In this document: positions 34,540 to 45,970 of the stretch, one piece after another
How positions within the stretch are numbered: position 1 is the first letter of the stretch
How the letters are laid out: each line of letters begins with the position of its first letter
The notes under the pieces: generated by a model
Seen by the model: the letters and a program-made list of their open reading frames with translations, nothing else
What the model was told of the DNA's origin: nothing
Database searches by the model: none
Assembly: GCA_023525975.1 (NCBI GenBank)
Contig: CM042030.1
Location: 26,716,350 to 26,780,349, forward strand
Reading direction: 5' to 3'
Source: Smallanthus sonchifolius
Taxonomy: Eukaryota > Streptophyta > Magnoliopsida > Asterales > Asteraceae
Length of the DNA: 64,000 nt
Position numbers and translations under genes: made by a program

Positions 34540-35640
34540 ATACAAACTAGCTTAGAATCTTGTATATTAGACAAGCTGAATAGTTGTAAATGTTATATAC
34601 TAAGTAATAAAAAGTTTATGTCTTTAAAAACTCGTGTATTATACGGGTTAAATAAAATATAATGTAATATGTTACACTCGTCAAAATATGTCTTTAAAAA
34701 GTTTATTTTGATGTGACAGTTATAATTTCTATTAAATTAATTTTTAAAACATTTTTTTCAACTGAGTATTAATTTGGTTTTATGTAATTGATAAATGTTA
34801 ATTTATATTAAATTCATTTGGTTAATAATATAATAACTATACATAATTAAATAATAAGTATCCACAATTAGATTTATATTAAATATTTAAAAACATATTT
34901 TTTTAATAAGAGAAAGAGACAGGAAAATCAAGCTTAGAATGCACTAGAAAGTGACACATGTTCCCCTATTATTTTTATTTATTACTATAATAATACAGAC
35001 TATGTTAGAATCCTGTGTAATACACGAGTTGAATAAGTATAATGTTATATATTTAGTAATAAAAATATTACGTTTCTAAAAACCGGTGTATTACACGAAT
35101 TGAATAAAATATAATGTACTATGTTAACACATACACTCGTCAAAATATGTTTTTAAAAAAAATGTACTTTGACGTGACAACTATAAATTATGTTAAATTG
35201 ATTTTTAGAATATTTTTTTTCAACCGGGTATAAATTTTTTTATGTAACTGATAAATGTTAATTCAAATTAAATTAATTTGGTTAATGATATAATAAATAT
35301 CCACAATTATATAATAAATATCAATAATTAGTTTTATATTAAATATTTAAAAATATATTTTTCTAATATTATTATTTAATTGGAGAGAACTGAGAAAAGT
35401 ATATTGGTGATGTACCAGAAAGTGACATGTGTCCCTCTCAGATTTTTATTTATTAGTACAAAAATTAAATAATAAATATTCATAGTTAGATTTATATTGA
35501 ATATTTAACAATGATTTTTTTAATATCATTATTTAATAGAAGAGTGTCAAAAAAAGTATGTTAAGGATATAACATAAAGTGAAATGTGTTCACCTATGAT
35601 ATTTATTTATTAGTATAAAGATGTTAAGAAGCTTGAGAGA
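34540..35640. repeat. Diverged tandem repeat of about 460 bp, 2.4 copies
   Basis: The segments from about 34545 to 35000 and 35005 to 35465 run in parallel. Each has GAATC.TGT.TATTA, a small palindrome CGTGTATTA.ACG, CTCGTCAAAATATG, GATAAATGTTAATT, AAATATTTAAAAA.ATATTTTT and AGAAAGTGACA.GTGT. A third, partial copy runs from about 35465 to 35620. The copies differ at many sites, so the duplication is old. Hairpin words and AT-rich context recall non-autonomous Helitrons, but I see no clear terminal signature. Confidence 0.6.
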
Positions 35641-36240
35641 CGTGTTTTTACAATATACAATAATAATTTAAGAACAAGATATTAAATATAAATTTAGTGG
35701 GCCTAACTCATCAATACAAACGAAGCCCGTTTACACGATATGTGATAGTCTTGATTTGAGCTCGAAGTCTTTTATAAGTTATAACCCAAAGGGCCGGCTT
35801 GGTTGAAATGGAAATGAAATTGTAATTGAAAAACATTCTCTACTAAAAAAAAGTGTTTGGTTGGTTAGGAAAGGAATTAAAGTTGGAATTCATTTCTAGA
35901 ATTCTTTTAATCAAGGATTTTTAAGATTCCTTCACATGGAATTTGTAGATTTTACCAAAATGGCATTTCATAATAGACATTAAACTTAATCTCCTCCAAT
36001 CCTCAAACATCTCGGTCGATTTGACTACCCTTCAAATCATTTAATCAATTTTCATTTCCAGATTGAAAGTGAAAAATTCTTCAAATAATGTAAATCAATT
36101 TTCCTTTTCGGTTCCCAAATTAATGAAAACAATTTTCATTTTCATTATCCAAATCAATTGAAATAATTAATTTATATTTTTCAAATCAAAACCCACCACC
36201 GATTGTAGTGTCCTTCAAATCAGTTTCCATTATCAAAATC
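35640..36240. other. Intergenic, nothing recognised
   Basis: Short words such as TTTTCATTT and AATCAATTTTC recur near 36040-36230. No coding frame or element border was recognised. Confidence 0.4.
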
Positions 36241-36289
36241 AAAACCTACGATCAATTGCAATGAAGGACTAAATCTAGGACGCATCAAA

Positions 36290-36735
36290 GGATCACCGAG
36301 CTGTTCAGAATAAAGTTAAAGGAAACTTGGATGTTTTGAGTGAACTTTTAGGATTCGCGCAAACTTGGAGCGAGTACTTCAAGTTCTCGCTAGAGAACTT
36401 TAGCTAGAACTTGGTACCGTGAACATGAAGTTGCGCGGCCCAAGCCCATTGTAGTTTGCGAGAACTTTGTGTTTACCATATATAGTTTGCCTATTTTCGT
36501 GTAATAGGGTTAGACGAGTAGAACCATCTTGTAATTCGATAATGATTGTAATCAGAGGCGTTAATCAATATATAAGTGTGTTTTGTTTGATAAATCTCTC
36601 GTCCCCTTTGAGATTCTTATTGATTGTATTGTTTCGGATTCCGCCCGACTCAATACCGTTGCTGAATATGTGATATTGAAGATCCTAAGTGAAGAACCGA
36701 ACCTTATAATTGGTACCTGAGCTTCATTTAACATG
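36290..36735 (+). repeat. Possible decayed LTR end with degenerate primer site
   Basis: The stretch has the texture of an LTR transcription unit: ATATATAGTTTGCC near 36478, TTAATCAATATATAAGTGTG near 36562, then after ACCTTATAAT the word TGGTACCTGAGC (36711-36722). That word is two to three changes from the Met-tRNA primer site TGGTATCAGAGC. No matching second LTR or coding region is present. This is a weak call. Confidence 0.35.
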
Positions 36736-36992
36736 AGTTTCATTTAACCTGTACAAATCCACCTTCGACAAGGATCCAAAATCATGAGGATTCTTGTAAT
36801 ATTCAATCCTTTCGTTCTCCCTTTTAACCAGATATAGATCTTAGTCAGTGTAAAGTATGATTTTCGTAAGCTATTGATTAATGTGACTTGTTTAAATAAA
36901 TTTTCAGTTTTATTCCAAGTCTTTTTAATCTTAAGTAGCTACTTGAGATTGAGGTTTGTTCAATCGCAAGTAATACTTTCGATCTTGTTTCG

Positions 36993-37696
36993 TGAAAGGA
37001 CCCAAACCGGGTTCCTCTCATAGTTGGCAAACATAGCACAAACATAGTTCTTAAACATTGAATAACATAGAAAGTCAACAGCGGAAGTCTTTACAAAATT
37101 CTGAAATAATTAAAACTTTTAAACTTTCATTGTCTTTATCATAAAATACTCCTAGGGATGTCAGTCTTGCCACCAGCAGCCATCCAGCCATCTTCTCCTA
37201 AGCCCTCACGACTTCATATCTTACTCTTACCTTTGCTACCTGATATGCGTACTAAAATAGTCAGCTAACGCTGGTGAGTTCAAGTTTATAACATTTAGCA
37301 TAAATCATTTCTTTCTCATGTTAATCATATGAACTCATTTAATGAAAAACATACTATAACTTACTAAGTATACAAATCACAATACAACATGTAGATAATT
37401 TCTTAGTTAATCTGTGTTCTTTTTTGTTAAGTCATACATTATTAGTCTACAAGCTGTTTCTTTCTCTTTCTGGTGTCCAACAAGGACTTCTCATGTCCAT
37501 AAAGGACTTCTCAACGAGTATTGTTCTCTAAGGCTCAACGTCCAAAGGTCGATACTCACAACTTGTGTCCACTAGGGACTTCTCAGGTAACCGTCATTAC
37601 CGGAGCAACCGTTGTTGCTCTTCTTAACCAGGCGTACACCATCCTTGTTACAGTGCCCTGCTGAGCATTGTCCCGATTTTTCTCATGGTACGTCAT
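36993..37696 (-). repeat. Partial GYP1-type LTR, inverted relative to GYP1
   Basis: Read on the minus strand it ends ...CGGTTTGGGTCCTTTCA at 36993. It matches the last 700 bp or so of the GYP1 3' LTR, including AACCGGGTTCCTCTCATAG, CAACAGCGGAAGT, GTCAGCTAACGCTGG and TTACAGTGCCCTGC. It is cut at 37696 by another LTR starting TGTGACAACCG. The rest of this LTR would lie beyond the nest, outside the window. Confidence 0.8.
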
Positions 37697-40604
37697 TGTG
37701 ACAACCGACAATATCCGGTAAATATCCGTACGTATGTTAAACGTGTTTATGATTCGTAATTTCATATTTGAATTAATTATTACTAATTAGGTCATTCCAT
37801 GTCTAGCAAAGCCGTTAGTTTGTATATTTTGCATTGGTAGTTTAAAAAATTGTCGGTATGCACGCCCGGGTTAATTCGACGAAAGCGATCGTTGGTGATT
37901 AATTTAGCTTCCTATTCAATGTCCAAAAAACCCATAACACATTGTATTATACTTATACATTTAATTTTAAGATTTAGGGTCCTCGTTACATAAAATAATC
38001 CATGACGAAACAATTTCGAGATTTTACCATTTAACGTCATTTTTAATCGTACTTGCATACTAATAAGCGTGTCTATGCCCTTTGCAATATATAGTTAGAC
38101 ATTTTTAACAAATTAGTTAACCCCCTAGTTACTTGAAATAAAGGAAAAAAAATAAAATAAAATAAAAACGAGCTAAATTACCGTTCCGAGCCGTAAACAA
38201 AACTTAACACGTTAATAATCGGTTAAACTTCTTAACCCATTTACCTAATCACCCAAACCACCCCCCTTTGACCCCTTCTCGGCTGGAAGACAAGGTGGCC
38301 CCCACCCAACTCATTTTCTTTCCTTCTTTGACTTATGTAATGCAAAACCATGCTTCTTTCCCGTCAAACACCCTTCCATACTCTTTTATACCATACCACA
38401 TCCATCATTTGAAGACTCACCATTTCTCCCCTTATTGCTCTCATTTCCTACGGAAGACATATTCCACCCATAAATCCTCATATTAATTCAAACTTGATCC
38501 AAGAAACCAAAAGTTTAGTGCATTTCAAGGTGGTGTAACAAGAGTTTAAGCTTGGAATCCTTCTTTTCAACATCCTTACTTCACTTTCCTTCTTGTTGTA
38601 AGTTAAAAACCCTGCCTTTATTTCTTAAAAATTCCTAAGTGCGTGAAATATTTCACCCAAAATTTAGTTAAAACATGAAATTTGACTCATGGGTCCATTT
38701 TCGAAATATGTTTCTCTTTAAAAAAAAAAGATGTGTCATACTTCATAATGTAGGAAAAAAAAAGACTTTATATAAAATCTTGTCATATGAGAATATATAA
38801 AACTTCTAGCACAAAGAAAAATTACACAAATACAGTGGTTGGTGATACATGTAACTTATTATGAGGTGTTACATTTTATGGTTTATTATATAACATTTAT
38901 ATAAATCTAAGTAGTTTTATGTTTTATGCTTGTATATATATCATTTGGACCATTTATAAGTTTATTTGGTAACTTAAACATTTTGTCAAATTTGGACTCT
39001 TTGGGATGATTTGAAACTTATGGACATTTGGACTTTTAGCATATTAAATGGTCATAATACTAAATGTGGACTTGTTGTATATATATATATGTATATATAA
39101 AGAGACTTAATAAAAAATGAATATATATTTTACTAGTAATATTAGTAAATAATATAACCTTATCGTACTTAAAAGACTTTAAAAATTAATGAAAGTAAAC
39201 CTTGATAAAAAAAAAATATATATAAAAGCTTAGACTTTCTAATGAAAAATAGGTTAATTTATATAAAATATAAAACTAGAAACAGTTTTATGACGTTACA
39301 TATCTATATACATATATATATATATATAACTATTTTGGGATGTCTTATGTCATAAAATCCCTTCTTCGTAAAGTTTTTATAAGTGTAAACGATATATTTG
39401 TTCGCTAAATGAGTAAATAATCATGTTCGAGAAATACGATGTAATAAATTCAATTTAATTAAGAATAATAAGCATCATTATATGATTACAATAATTGAAT
39501 TATATTATGAATATTTGTAGTATTTTGAATGAAATCCTTCTCTATAGTGAACATATAAATTTATATATGTATATTTATTTTCGCTTGACTCGAGTCGATA
39601 TATATGTATATATATAAATAATTCGTTTAATCGAGTACGTTATTTCTAAACGAGAATCCGAGAAAGAGTTGAGTGGATTGTATCATTTATATTTATATAC
39701 TTTATAAATATATATTTTTGTATTATTCCAAGATATAATCACCAACGAGTCGTCGAGTCACACGTTCAAACACAAATGATTTTCCAAATGAGTCTAGCTA
39801 GTTGGGTGAATGTTATGTTACCAACATGATTGCTAGTGTATTTCATTAGACCTTAAGGTGACTTTGTTGTAATAGGGCACGGGTAGGTCGGTATTCCTTA
39901 CACATTTGGGCTTGTGCTAGCATTTCCTTAGAGGTTTTCCAGGTGAGTTTCACGGCCCCTTTTTACTGTTTTCTATATTTGGGGGAAAACATGTTAAATT
40001 CAAATGGTATGATAACTAGAAAACGAGAAACAAGCATCTGATTCCCTTGTGAGCATGAGTTAACACATAAAGGTCCTCGGTATTTCAAACTATAACCATT
40101 AGCTATGGACTTAGCAGTAGATTGATATGAATAGTACTATTTGGGTTAACACCCCCAATCATGGTTAGTCGCGCTAACCGTGACCAATAGGGTCAAATGA
40201 TTGCATATTAGGTCTTGTTGTTCTCATTGTTTTAAGGTACAATGGGCTGGGGCAAAAATTCGAGAATTCGTTAAAGGTTTGGTTATAGGCTTGTGCATCA
40301 CATAATTCGTATGTCCTAGCTAGACTTCGATGAATCAACCGCTAACTTGTTTTGTTTATCATACGGATTTCCAAATTACCATTAAATGTTTTCTTTTTGG
40401 TAAAATAAACCTGTGAACTCACCAACGTTATGTTGACATTTTTAAGCATGTTTTTCAGGTAACTAATTCAAGTATGGCGTCTCACGTTTCGACTTGCATG
40501 CATTTTGAAGTACCGAACTTTTGGAAGATTTCCTTCAATTGCTTTTTAAATTAAGCTATTGCTGTAAATCTTTGAAACCTCTAAACAAGAAATGTTTTGT
40601 ATAA
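37697..40604 (+). mobile_element. Long gypsy LTR, truncated at 3' side by Sirevirus A2
   Basis: It starts TGTGACAACCGAC and shares inner words with the LTRs at 21690-25216 (same strand) and 8579-12393 (opposite strand): GTGAGTTTCACGGCCCCTTTT (split here as GTGAGTTT and CACGGCCCC), GGTTAGTCGCGCTAACC near 40163, and GAACTCACCAACG followed by TGTTGACAT near 40415. No coding region was found. The normal ...GTGTGACA end is missing because A2 begins at 40605. AT-rich runs near 39080-39110, 39300 and 39590 are simple sequence. Confidence 0.75.
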
Positions 40605-41386
40605 TGTAGAACCAAAGACTGATGGCTACAAAATTCTCTAAGTATAAATGCTGCTGATCTCAGAGTTTGCTGCTGACCAACAAACTGCTGCAGACAAGCT
40701 TATCTGCTGCGGACACTTGTTCTCCTGCTGAAGAACAAATCTGCTACGGATAGCCTTATCTGCTGAAGACCAAAGTTGCTGCGGATAGGCTTCTCAGCAG
40801 CATCAACACTTGATGCTGCTTACAGGAAAATCATCAGTAGCTCTGGATGGTTACATCTTGCTGCTGATCAACATCTTTGCTGCTGACAGCCTTGTGCCTT
40901 GAAGACAAATCATTACAGCTGACTATCCATACCAAGCGTCACTGACAACTTTCTGCAAAAGCAACTGACACACTCAAAGCAGAAGGAACCTCAATGGCAC
41001 AACCAATGACGGACAACAATGCTCTTCTCCAAGCATGCAAGTAATGATGCATAAAGAAGACGCTTCAATAAAGTTAACTAGATATAGACAAAACGTGTAA
41101 TAGTTAGCTACATACAATAGATCAACGGTCTGTGTTAGATCTGATCCTTAGAATCAAGGGGCTGCCTTGATTCTAAGTGAGTATAAATATTTGTAAACAT
41201 TTCATTGTAAGTGTGCTTTTTGTGCTTTCTGATTGAGTTTCAATTGTAATCGTTTATTTGCAAAAGGTTAATACAACAGTGTTCTTAAAAGTATTCTATC
41301 TGCTCACTCGATTACATTTGTAGTTGTTATTGTTTCCGCCAATTTCAACTAAGAACAGAACCATCTTGTAATTTCACGATCCTACA
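40605..41386 (+). repeat. Sirevirus A2 LTR (782 bp)
   Basis: It starts TGTAGAACCAAAGACTGATGG and ends CACGATCCTACA. A TATA-like GTATAAATATTTG at 41181-41193 is probably the element promoter. Multiple CTGCTGAT / TCAGCAGC words lie at 40650-40880. It is closely related to the A3 LTR (56070-56731) and more distantly to the A1 LTRs. Confidence 0.9.
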
Positions 41387-41388
41387 AG

Positions 41389-41400
41389 TGGTATCAGAGC
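41389..41400 (+). other. A2 primer-binding site
   Basis: TGGTATCAGAGC, complementary to the initiator Met-tRNA 3' end, lies two bases after the LTR. Confidence 0.9.
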
Positions 41401-41491
41401 TTTGGCTCAGATTAAACAAACTCACACTTGTTTAATCACTTCTGGTTCTATTCTAAACTCTCTCTCTTTCATCAAGTCACCAAGAACAAAG

Positions 41492-44412
41492 ATGGCATAG
41501 AGCAACGGATTTGAAGACATCGGCAGCATCAACCGACCACCAAGAATGGTGTCTGGGGAAGACTATGACATGTGGAAAAATCGCATGGAAAGTTTTTCTG
41601 CTATCAGGAGTACGGAATGTGGAAATCCATCAGGGATGGACCCTACATTCCCATGGTGGCATCTGCTGACTCTGGAGGACCATCAGTTCCAAAGGAGCCT
41701 CCAAGTACTCAGAAGAGGATATAAAAAGGATGGAGGTAGACTTCAAGGCACTAGGAGCTATCCTAATAACTTCAGAAGTTACAAAACTGCCAAAGAGCTA
41801 TGGGAAGCTCTTGAGAAAATGTTTGCTGGCTCTTAGGAAGTCAAAGATAACAGAAAAGACATCATGAAGCAGCAGTATGAAAACTTCGTCTGGAAGGAAG
41901 GTGAGTCTCTAACTGTTCTATACAACAGATTTACCTATCTTGTAGGAGAGCTGCAGTGCTCAAAGGTGAAGCTAGAGAATGAAGATATCCTCAAGAAGTT
42001 CATCAGGTCTCTACCAAGCTGCTGGACACTTTACACAGTGTCAATCAGATGAACTGAGAATCTGAAGACTCTCCAGATGACTGAGCTCTTTGGAATGCTA
42101 AAAACCTATGAGCTAGAGATGATTCAGGCAAAAGAAAGAAGCTCAAGCTACCAAACAGCCTCAACATCCACCACCACCTCCTCTGCCCTCCATTCTGAGC
42201 ACTCAGGTCCTAGTTCAAGTAACTACTATCCTCCCATCATCACTCATCCTCAAACTCCAATCTCTCAAACAAACAGCTCACCATTTCTCCTAGAAGCTCC
42301 TCCTCAAACATCAACCTCTGTTGCTTTTGTCTCTGAAAACTCAAGCAACATGTCCTTTATCAAGGAGGATCTGGAATGCTTCATCCAGATGATTTAGAAG
42401 AAATGGGCATACAGCACTCATATGCCATGCTCTCTATAAGAGCAAAAAGGTTCTACTCTAGAACCGGAAGACCCATTCCAAGTAACAACTCCAACACCAG
42501 AGTTGGCTTGGATAAAAGCAAACTAAGATGTTACAACTGTAACCAACTGGGTCACTTTGCTAGAGAATGCAAGGCACCAAGAGCAAATCCAGCTACTTCT
42601 CAGTTAAGACAAGCTCACCAAGCCCAACCCAGACAACAACAACAAGCTACCCCTCCAGTTCAAACTGCAGCCTGTGCAACTGTTGGAACTTCTGAGTTCG
42701 ACTGGAGCTTTCAATATGAAGAACTGCCTGTCAACAATCAAGCTCTGATGGCAGACACTACAGAGATACCACCTCAGGTATTTGAACATCTTTGCTCTCA
42801 AGCCTGTATTGATAAAGTTTTGGGTTATAGAAAGCACAACCAAAACCTTATAGATCAAAATGAAGAGTTTCATCAGATGAAATCTGAGTTCAAATAGGTT
42901 GAAAATACTTATAAAGAAAAGATTAACTGCCTTAAGAAAGAGATTTCATCGCTAAAACACGAACAAACTAATCTTGAAACTCAGATTGATGATCTACTGG
43001 TCAAACTAAAAGCTACCAGAGCTGAACTGGCAGAACAGAAAGTTCATATTGAAAAATATGAATTTTCCTCCAAAAATTTACAAAGACTTTTAGATATTCA
43101 AGTCCATGAGAAGGTAAAAACTGGACTTGGGTATAACAATGATCAGTACAATGCTGTTCCTCCTCCTACTGACTATATTGCCATATACGAACCAAGCTTC
43201 AATGTTGAAAATCTTGACACTGCAAACCGAAACCTTGATCCTTCAACGGATGAACCTTTCATCGAAGACTGCACTACCTCATCGGAATCTGAGTCAACCC
43301 ACTCAGACCATGATGAAACCAGTGCAGTCTCATCTGAAGCTGTTCTGAATAGAGTTGCAGTTCCTGCTGTTCTTCCAGCTGTTCCAACCCCTGTACCATT
43401 CAAACAGATCAAGATCAGCTATCCTCCAGATGGAAGAAAGCTAAACATTGAAAAGGGACAGACATCAGGACCCACAAACCCCAAGCCTTAGTCAAAGCCA
43501 ATCACAAAGAGGAAGGTATTTGATATATGTCGTAAGCCTGAAGAAAAGGTTCAATATGTTCAAAGGACCCTAGAAGAAGCCACCTTTGAACATAACAAAG
43601 CTCATCCATGGAACTTCAAGGATCTGTTCCAAAGAAAGGACTATGTCTACCTTTCAAGAGACAAACTGGCAAAATCATGCTTTGTGTGTGGCAGATATAA
43701 CCACACTGCCAGCACCTTCTTTCATTACCTGGAATACCAAAGAAATTCAAAGCAGCTTGCCTTTGAAAAGACTAACAAAAATAAGAAGGTAAGAAGCTAC
43801 GAAGTCAAAGCAACTAAGTTCAGGGAGTCTCTATCTCCCCCAAGAGTGAAGATGCCTAAATCTCAACAAACTTGCATCATTTGTGGTGAATCAGACCACT
43901 TTGCTGCAAACTGTAAGTTTAACCCCTTCAACCAAATCCTTCATCAATCACCTCAAAGACAAAGGGTGAAGAAGGATCAGCATACATCGGTTGTTAGTCA
44001 AGTTAAGCCCAAGAAAACAAAGCTGAAGCTTTCAGCAGCAACCAAGTCTGCTGCTGATAAGCTAAAATCCTCCGCAGCAAAATCTGCTGCTGATAAGGCA
44101 AAGCCATCAGCAGCAAGAGTGTTCACTGCTGATAAGGCAAAATCCCAGGCAAAGCCTTCAGCAGCAAAGAATGCTGCCACTTCAACAAAGCCATCAGTAG
44201 CAGGATCTACTGTCAACAAGCCAGAAACACCAGTAGCAAAATCTGCTGCTGACAATGTGAGGAAAACTAGAAAATCACCAACAAGGAAATGGAAAGCCAA
44301 ACCATCCTCAAGCACTGTCATTGGTTCCATTAACTGCAAACATACCGAAAAGGATAAACTAACAACCATCCTTTTCAAGTCTGCAGACTCTTGGGTTCCT
44401 TATACTAATTAG
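41492..44412 (+). pseudogene. Sirevirus A2 gag, long form with coiled coil and three knuckles
   Basis: From ATG at 41492 (TAG at codon 3) it carries the UBN2-type domain, a Ser/Thr-rich region, and a CCHC knuckle CYNCNQLGHFAREC (42532 on). FDWSFQYEE follows. From 42376 to the stop at 44410-44412 everything is one reading frame, broken only by two TAG codons (42895, 43489). That part holds a predicted coiled coil (42898-43075), an acidic region and a degenerate knuckle (CFVCGRYNHTAS, last Cys lost). A third knuckle, CIICGESDHFAANC (43873 on), precedes a basic repeat region (KSAADK-like units, 44026-44262). The segment after IPPQ (42778 on) is the putative intron; read unspliced it supplies the long Gag C-terminus. 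Confidence 0.85.
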
Positions 44413-44429
44413 AAATTTATCATGTGCAG
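42778..44429 (+). other. Putative retained/spliced intron in Sirevirus gag
   Basis: The donor is CAG|GTATTTG at 42777/42778. The acceptor is TTTATCATGTGCAG|GG at 44429/44430. A branch-site match, TACTAAT, lies at 44404-44410 and overlaps the gag stop TAG (44410-44412). The intron is phase 0 at both ends, and pol in the genome lies in another frame than gag. Sirevirus A1 has the flanking exons joined exactly at this point (15364/15365). Family B has an equivalent intron at the same place in gag. Splicing is inferred from these comparisons; there is no RNA evidence here. Confidence 0.75.
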
Positions 44430-45970
44430 GGACAGCCAGGTCACAAGAATAACACCTGGGTGGTAGACAGTGGGTGTTCCAGGCACATGACAGGCAACAG
44501 ATCTATCCTCTCCAACTTCAGACATTTCAATGGAGGATATGTTGCCTTTGGAAGTGACTCGAATGGAGGATCCATCACTGGACAAGGAACTGTGTCCAAC
44601 GAAAGAATGAGCATTGATAAGGTCAACTATGTTAAAGAATTGGACTTCAATCTCATGAGTGTTTCCCAGGTCTGCGACCAAAAGCATTGGATGCTCTTCA
44701 TAGATAAAGAATGTTTTGTACTGACTCCAGGCTTATCCACACCTCTTCCAGAAAGCATTTTACTAACTGCTCAGAGAAAAGAAAATCTCTATGTACTGGA
44801 CATGAATGAAGTCACTCCATCTGGGAGTGTTTCCTGCTTTTTATCAAAGGCCTCAGTTGATGAATCAGCTCTCTGGCATAGGAGATTAAGCCATGTTAAT
44901 ATCAAAACTATCAATAAATTGGTGAAGAATAATCTTGTTAGAGGGATTCCTGATAAAGAATTTCAGCTGGAAGACCACTGCATTGCATGCTTAAAGGGGA
45001 AGCAACACAAAAGCTCTCACAAGCCCAAGACCTTGAATACAAATGACACTCCACTACAACTGCTGCATATGGATCTCTTTGGTCCTATAAATGTCATGTC
45101 AATGGGCAAGAAGTCGTACTGTCTGGTGATAACTGATGACTACACCAGATTCTCATGGGTATACTTCTTGAGAACTAAAGATGAAACTACTGAAATTCTT
45201 AAATCCTACATTCTCAGGGTAGAGAATCAAAGCAATCAAAAGGTGAAGATCATAAGGTGTGATCAAGGCACAGAATTCAAGAACCACACCTTGAACTGTT
45301 TCTGTGAAAACAAGGGGATAGAAAGACAATACAGTGCTCCAAGAACTCCTCAACAAAATGGAGTTGCTGAAAGAAGAAACAGAACTCTTATTGAGTCAAC
45401 AAGATCTATGTTGGCTGACTCAAAACTGCCACTCACATTCTGGACAGAAGCAGTTAGCACAACCTGTTATGTGCAAAACCGAGTTCTAATTGTCAAACCC
45501 CTTAACAAAACACCCTATGAACTTTGGTTTTAAAGAATTCCCTATATTGGGTTCCAAAAACCTTTTGGGTGTCCATGCACTATTCTCATCACACATGGGG
45601 TTCTTCCTAAGTTTGGTGCCAAATCTGATGAAGGATATTTCGTAGGCTATTCCTCTCAATCAAAGGCCTATCGAGTATTCAATTCAAGAACAAGAATTGT
45701 TGAAGAATCAGCAAATGTGGAATGCAGAGAACACATTGTCTGTGAGCAGGGAAAAGGACCAAACTGGCTCTTTGACATAGACTCCTTCTCCCAAATATTT
45801 GAGCCTCTCACCTTCTCAAATATGGAGTCTACGTCTACACAAACACCTGCCTCCACTTCATCCACTGACTACAGACTGGATTTTCCCAAATCTTCTATCA
45901 GTTTGAGAAGACCATCAATTTATCCTCCATCAGTTGTGGAAGCAATTGAAGCAAGTGAAGCAGGAACAAG
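44430..45970 (+). pseudogene. Sirevirus A2 protease and integrase, truncated
   Basis: The protease site is VVDSGCSRHMTGN. Pre-integrase zinc residues are in LWHRRLSHVN...CIACLKGKQHK. The integrase core has HMDLFGP, ITDDYTRFSWVYF, RCDQGTEFKNH and QQNGVAERRNRTLIE, so all three acidic catalytic positions are present. The frame is open to 45533, where a TAA interrupts; the linker then continues (IPYIGFQKPFGCPC, DEGYFVGYSSQSKAYRVF) in the same frame to the junction with B at 45970/45971. Confidence 0.9.

Larger units (their letters stand above)
40605..45970 (+). mobile_element. Sirevirus A2, unspliced form, truncated by Sirevirus B
   Basis: This is the same family as A1: LTR, primer site, gag, protease and integrase on the plus strand. 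Family B interrupts it at 45971, just after the integrase linker (EAIEASEAGTS), so its RT and 3' half lie outside the window. A2 keeps the full-length gag, including the 1,652-nt segment that A1 lacks. Flanking base context before the LTR is TATAA. Confidence 0.85.

Noticed and set aside
42778..44429. The A1/A2 gag difference as a transposon insertion into A2
   Set aside because: The segment is in frame with gag, carries gag-type zinc knuckles, has a counterpart in family B, and shows no target duplication or terminal repeats.
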